Source of the DNA: Strigamia acuminata
Lineage: Eukaryota; Arthropoda; Chilopoda; Geophilomorpha; Linotaeniidae
Assembly: GCA_949358305.1 (NCBI GenBank)
Contig: OX442320.1
Span: 12,232,259-12,254,865, forward strand
DNA: 22,607 nucleotides
Direction: 5' to 3'
Positions 17,088 to 22,607 of this stretch are shown one piece after another (within the stretch, counting starts at the first letter, position 1; the number at the start of each line of letters is the position of its first letter). The position numbers and the translations under genes were made by a program. The notes below the pieces were generated by a model. That model was not told the DNA's origin, did no database searches, and saw only the letters and a list, made by a program, of their open reading frames with translations.

Positions 17088-20000
17088 TTTTAGCTCATTT
17101 TCGATCGACTGAGCTCATTTCTGGCACTTTTTCAATTTTGGACCGATTTTGGCCATTTCTCCATACATTAGCCTTTGCTTTTTTGACAAATTTTAAAAAG
17201 TGCCAAAAACATGCTTAAGACGTATAAAATGCGCTAAAAAGTCGATTCCCGTTGGCGGAATTTGCATATCTGGCACCGTTGCAGAGATACACCACTTTTT
17301 CTGTTCAAAAAGTCAGTTTTTTGCTTATATCTCTGCAACAGTGCCAGATATGCAAATTGCGCACACGGGAATCGATTTTTCAGCTCTTTTTACGTCTAAC
17401 CAGCACGTTTCTGGAACTTTTTCAATTTTTGGCCATTTATCCATACATTAGCCTTTGCTTTTTTGACAAATTTTAAAAAGTGCCAAAAACATGTTTAAGA
17501 CGTATAAAATGCGCTAAAAAGTCGATTCCCGTTGGCGGAATTTGCATATCTGGCACCGTTGCAGAGATACACCACTTTTTCTGTTCAAAAAGTCTGTTTT
17601 TTGCTTATATCTCTGCAACAGTGCCAGATATGCAAATTGCGCACACGGGAATCGATTTTTCAGCTCATTTTACGTCTAACCAGCACGTTTCTGGAACTTT
17701 TTCAATTTTTGGCCATTTCTCCATACATTAGCCTTTGCTTTTTTGACAAATTTTAAAAAGTGCCAAACACATGCTTAAGACGTATAAAATGCGCTAAAAA
17801 GTCGATTCCCGTTGGCGGAATTTGCATATCTGGCACCGTTGCAGAGATACACCACTTTTTCTGTTCAAAAAGTCAGTTTTTTGCTTATATCTCTGCAACA
17901 GTGCCAGATATGCAAATTGCGCACACGGGAATCGATTTTTCAGCTCTTTTTACGTCTAACCAGCACGTTTCTGGAACTTTTTCAATTTTTGGCCATTTCT
18001 CCATACATTAGCCTTTGCTTTTTTGACAAATTTTAAAAAGTGCCAAAAACATGCTTAAGACGTATAAAATGCGCTAAAAAGTCGATTCCCGTTGGCGGAA
18101 TTTGCATATCTGGCACCGTTGCAGAGATACACCACTTTTTCTGTTCAAAAAGTCTGTTTTTTGCTTATATCTCTGCAACAGTGCCAGATATGCAAATTGC
18201 GCACACGGGAATCGATTTTTCAGCTCATTTTACGTCTAACCAGCACGTTTCTGGAACTTTTTCAATTTTTGGCCATTTCTTCATACATTAGCCTTTGCTT
18301 TTTTGACAAATTTTAAAAAGTGCCAAACACATGCTTAAGACGTATAAAATGCGCTAAAAAGTCGATTCCCGTTGGCGGAATTTGCATATCTGGCACCGTT
18401 GCAGAGATACACCACTTTTTCTGTTCAAAAAGTCTGTTTTTTGCTTATATCTCTGCAACAGTGCCAGATATGCAAATTGCGCACACGGGAATCGATTTTT
18501 CAGCTCATTTTACGTCTAACCAGCACGTTTCTGGAACTTTTTCAATTTTTGGCCATTTCTCCATACATTAGCCATTGCTTTTTTGACAAATTTTAAAAAG
18601 TGCCAAAAACATGCTTAAGACGTATAAAATGCGCTAAAAAGTCGATTCCCGTTGGCGGAATTTGCATATCTGGCACCGTTGCAGAGATACACCACTTTTT
18701 CTGTTCAAAAAGTCAGTTTTTTGCTTATATCTCTGCAACAGTGCCAGATATGCAAATTGCGCACACGGGAATCGATTTTTCAGCTCATTTTACGTCTAAC
18801 CAGCACGTTTCTGGAACTTTTTCAATTTTTGGCCATTTCTCCATACATTAGCCTTTGCTTTTTTGACAAATTTTAAAAAGTGCCAAAAACATGCTTAAGA
18901 CGTATAAAATGCGCTAAAAAGTCGATTCCCGTTGGTGGAATTTGCATATCTGGCACCGTTGCAGAGATACACCACTTTTTCTGTTCAAAAAGTCTGTTTT
19001 TTGCTTATATCTCTGCAACAGTGCCAGATATGCAAATTGCGCACACGGGAATCGATTTTTCAGCTCATTTTACGTCTAACCAGCACGTTTCTGGAACTTT
19101 TTCAATTTTTGGCCATTTCTCCATACATTAGCCTTTGCTTTTTTGACAAATTTTAAAAAGTGCCAAAAACATGCTTAAGACGTATAAAATGCGCTAAAAA
19201 GTCGATTCCCGTTGGCGGAATTTGCATATCTGGCACCGTTGCAGAGATACACCACTTTTTCTGTTCAAAAAGTCAGTTTTTTGCTTATATCTCTGCAACA
19301 GTGCCAGATATGCAAATTGCGCACACGGGAATCGATTTTTCAGCTCATTTTACGTCTAACCAGCACGTTTCTGGAACTTTTTCAATTTTTGGCCATTTCT
19401 CCATACATTAGCCTTTGCTTTTTTGACAAATTTTAAAAAGTGCCAAACACATGCTTAAGACGTATAAAATGCGCTAAAAAGTCGATTCCCGTTGGCGGAA
19501 TTTGCATATCTGGCACCGTTGCAGAGATACACCACTTTTTCTGTTCAAAAAGTCAGTTTTTTGCTTATATCTCTGCAACAGTGCCAGATATGCAAATTGC
19601 GCACACGGGAATCGATTTTTCAGCTCATTTTACGTCTAACCAGCACGTTTCTGGAACTTTTTCAACTTTTGGCCATTTCTCCATACATTAGCCATTGCTT
19701 TTTTGACAAATTTTAAAAAGTGCCAAAAACATGCTTAAGACGTATAAAATGCGCTAAAAAGTCGATTCCCGTTGGCGGAATTTGCATATCTGGCACCGTT
19801 GCAGAGATACACCACTTTTTCTGTTCAAAAAGTCAGTTTTTTGCTTATATCTCTGCAACAGTGCCAGATATGCAAATTGCGCACACGGGAATCGATTTTT
19901 CAGCTCATTTTACGTCTAACCAGCACGTTTCTGGAACTTTTTCAATTTTTGGCCATTTCTCCATACATTAGCCTTTGCTTTTTTGACAAATTTTAAAAAG

Positions 20001-22607
20001 TGCCAAAAACATGCTTAAGACGTATAAAATGCGCTAAAAAGTCGATTCCCGTTGGTGGAATTTGCATATCTGGCACCGTTGCAGAGATACACCACTTTTT
20101 CTGTTCAAAAAGTCTGTTTTTTGCTTATATCTCTGCAACAGTGCCAGATATGCAAATTGCGCACACGGGAATCGATTTTTCAGCTCATTTTACGTCTAAC
20201 CAGCACGTTTCTGGAACTTTTTCAATTTTTGGCCATTTCTCCATACATTAGCCTTTGCTTTTTTGACAAATTTTAAAAAGTGCCAAAAACATGCTTAAGA
20301 CGTATAAAATGCGCTAAAAAGTCGATTCCCGTTGGCGGAATTTGCATATCTGGCACCGTTGCAGAGATACACCACTTTTTCTGTTCAAAAAGTCAGTTTT
20401 TTGCTTATATCTCTGCAACAGTGCCAGATATGCAAATTGCGCACACGGGAATCGATTTTTCAGCTCATTTTACGTCTAACCAGCACGTTTCTGGAACTTT
20501 TTCAATTTTTGGCCATTTCTCCATACATTAGGCTTTGCTTTTTTGACAAATTTTAAAAAGTGCCAAAAACATGCTTAAGACGTATAAAATGCGCTAAAAA
20601 GTCGATTCCCGTTGGCGGAATTTGCATATCTGGCACCGTTGCAGAGATACACCACTTTTTCTGTTCAAAAAGTCTGTTTTTTGCTTATATCTCTGCAACA
20701 GTGCCAGATATGCAAATTGCGCACACGGGAATCGATTTTTCAGCTCATTTTACGTCTAACCAGCACGTTTCTGGAACTTTTTCAATTTTTGGCCATTTCT
20801 CCATACATTAGCCTTTGCTTTTTTGACAAATTTTAAAAAGTGCCAAAAACATGCTTAAGACGTATAAAATGCGCTAAAAAGTCGATTCCCGTTGGTGGAA
20901 TTTGCATATCTGGCACCGTTGCAGAGATACACCACTTTTTCTGTTCAAAAAGTCAGTTTTTTGCTTATATCTCTGCAACAGTGCCAGATATGCAAATTGC
21001 GCACACGGGAATCGATTTTTCAGCTCATTTTACGTCTAACCAGCACGTTTCTGGAACTTTTTCAATTTTTGGCCATTTCTCCATACATTAGCCTTTGCTT
21101 TTTTGACAAATTTTAAAAAGTGCCAAAAACATGCTTAAGACATGTAAAATGCGCTAAAAAGTCGATTCCCGTTGGCGGAATTTGCATATCTGGCACCGTT
21201 GCAGAGATACACCACTTTTTCTGTTCAAAAAGTCAGTTTTTTGCTTATATCTCTGCAACAGTGCCAGATATGCAAATTGCGCACACGGGAATCGATTTTT
21301 CAGCTCATTTTACGTCTAACCAGCACGTTTCTGGAACTTTTTCAATTTTTGGCCATTTCTCCATACATTAGGCTTTGCTTTTTTGACAAATTTTAAAAAG
21401 TGCCAAAAACATGCTTAAGACGTATAAAATGCGCTAAAAAGTCGATTCCCGTTGGCGGAATTTGCATATCTGGCACCGTTGCAGAGATACACCACTTTTT
21501 CTGTTCAAAAAGTCTGTTTTTTGCTTATATCTCTGCAACAGTGCCAGATATGCAAATTGCGCACACGGGAATCGATTTTTCAGCTCATTTTACGTCTAAC
21601 CAGCACGTTTCTGGAACTTTTTCAATTTTTGGCCATTTCTCCATACATTAGCCTTTGCTTTTTTGACAAATTTTAAAAAGTGCCAAAAACATGCTTACGA
21701 CGTATAAAATGCGCTAAAAAGTCGATTCCCGTTGGCGGAATTTGCATATCTGGCACCGTTGCAGAGATACACCACTTTTTCTGTTCAAAAAGTCAGTTTT
21801 TTGCTTATATCTCTGCAACAGTGCCAGATATGCAAATTGCGCACACGGGAATCGATTTTTCAGCTCATTTTACGTCTAACCAGCACGTTTCTGGAACTTT
21901 TTCAATTTTTGGCCATTTCTCCATACATTAGCCTTTGCTTATTTGACAAATTTTAAAAAGTGCCAAAAACATGCTTAAGACGTATAAAATGCGCTAAAAA
22001 GTCGATTCCCGTTGGTGGAATTTGCATATCTGGCACCGTTGCAGAGATACACCACTTTTTCTGTTCAAAAAGTCAGTTTTTTGCTTATATCTCTGCAACA
22101 GTGCCAGATATGCAAATTGCGCACACGGGAATCGATTTTTCAGCTCATTTTACGTCTAACCAGCACGTTTCTGGAACTTTTTCAATTTTTGGCCATTTCT
22201 CCATACATTAGCCTTTGCTTTTTTGACAAATTTTAAAAAGTGCCAAAAACATGCTTAAGACGTATAAAATGCGCTAAAAAGTCGATTCCCGTTGGTGGAA
22301 TTTGCATATCTGGCACCGTTGCAGAGATACACCACTTTTTCTGTTCAAAAAGTCTGTTTTTTGCTTATATCTCTGCAACAGTGCCAGATATGCAAATTGC
22401 GCACACGGGAATCGATTTTTCAGCTCATTTTACGTCTAACCAGCACGTTTCTGGAACTTTTTCAATTTTTGGCCATTTCTCCATACATTAGGCTTTGCTT
22501 TTTTGACAAATTTTAAAAAGTGCCAAAAACATGCTTAAGACGTATAAAATGCGCTAAAAAGTCGATTCCCGTTGGCGGAATTTGCATATCTGGCACCGTT
22601 GCAGATA
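17088..22607. repeat. 280-bp satellite array (about 19 units, runs off the window)
   Basis: From ~17200 the unit repeats at exactly 280 bp through 22520, with a final partial copy to the end; a diverged edge copy lies at 17088-17199. Copies differ at only a few sites. Each unit has a near-perfect inverted repeat: 17242-17289 against 17328-17375 in the first unit (48-nt arms, about four mismatches, 38-nt loop that itself contains CTTTTTCTGTTCAAAAAG). Shared variants recur at 3- or 4-unit spacing, so higher-order repeats are present. Unit length is not a multiple of three; the 83- and 74-codon frames per unit are not genes. Confidence 0.97.
17242..17375. repeat. Hairpin-forming inverted repeat within the 280-bp satellite unit (first unit shown)
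   Basis: Arms start TCGATTCCCGTTGG and end CACACGGGAATCGA, with TTTGCATATCTGGCAC against GTGCCAGATATGCAAA near the middle. The same structure recurs every 280 bp across the array. Confidence 0.92.

Noticed and set aside
16311-17093. Long open frames with MGRKIVF or ENDLSAH heptads on both strands
   Set aside because: They come from a stop-free 21-bp repeat whose length is a multiple of three. Frames are open in several phases and on both strands, with no start context, splice signals or conservation bias.
17200-22516. 83- and 74-codon frames repeated every 280 bp
   Set aside because: The period is not divisible by three, so frames do not join. The 83-codon frames start at GTG, and much of each frame is the two arms of the inverted repeat. 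This is satellite DNA.

Overview
The window looks like intergenic or heterochromatic DNA of an invertebrate animal, probably an arthropod or a similar animal with a compact gene style. Evidence for a eukaryote: a DIRS-type tyrosine-recombinase retrotransposon, an LTR retrotransposon, five different tandem-repeat families, and gene pieces split by very short introns (51 to 77 bp) with usable splice signals. Nothing bacterial was seen: no operons, no Shine-Dalgarno-led genes, no CRISPR. The species cannot be named from sequence alone.

Layout. 1-1550: 3' end of a DIRS-like retrotransposon, with the end of the RT/RNase H frame overlapping the tyrosine-recombinase gene, followed by an 86-bp perfect inverted repeat. 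1551-2767: a 230-bp tandem repeat that the DIRS end abuts. 2768-2885: a small block of a 21-bp minisatellite. 3056-3950: tandem copies of a ~223-bp repeat. 4066-4380 and 6176-7930: exon-like gene pieces, split by a complete, young LTR element (4381-6170, identical 218-bp LTRs, 5-bp target duplication). 8137-8375: a solo 223-bp copy. 8590-10453: a promoter-like segment, then six exons matching the N-terminal part of RNA polymerase III subunit RPC5 (POLR3E), with frameshifts and no C-terminal half. 11330-14095: five copies of a ~570-bp repeat, each carrying a possible short coding exon. 14225-14930 (minus): pieces of a Sec63-domain helicase resembling HFM1/MER3, with a frameshift and an in-frame stop. 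14931-15613: the 223-bp repeat again, now on the opposite strand. 15614-17085: the 21-bp minisatellite in two subfamilies. 17088-22607: a 280-bp satellite, about 19 copies and running off the window.

The main theme is a set of decayed or truncated host-gene pieces enclosed by satellites. The same 223-bp family faces inward from both sides (3056-3950 forward, 14931-15613 reverse), an arrangement like a foldback-type element with tandem-repeat arms that holds host gene fragments. This is a hypothesis; simple accumulation of dispersed repeats around decaying genes is the alternative. The intact 368-codon recombinase and the identical LTRs argue that the frameshifts in the host-gene pieces are not just poor sequence.
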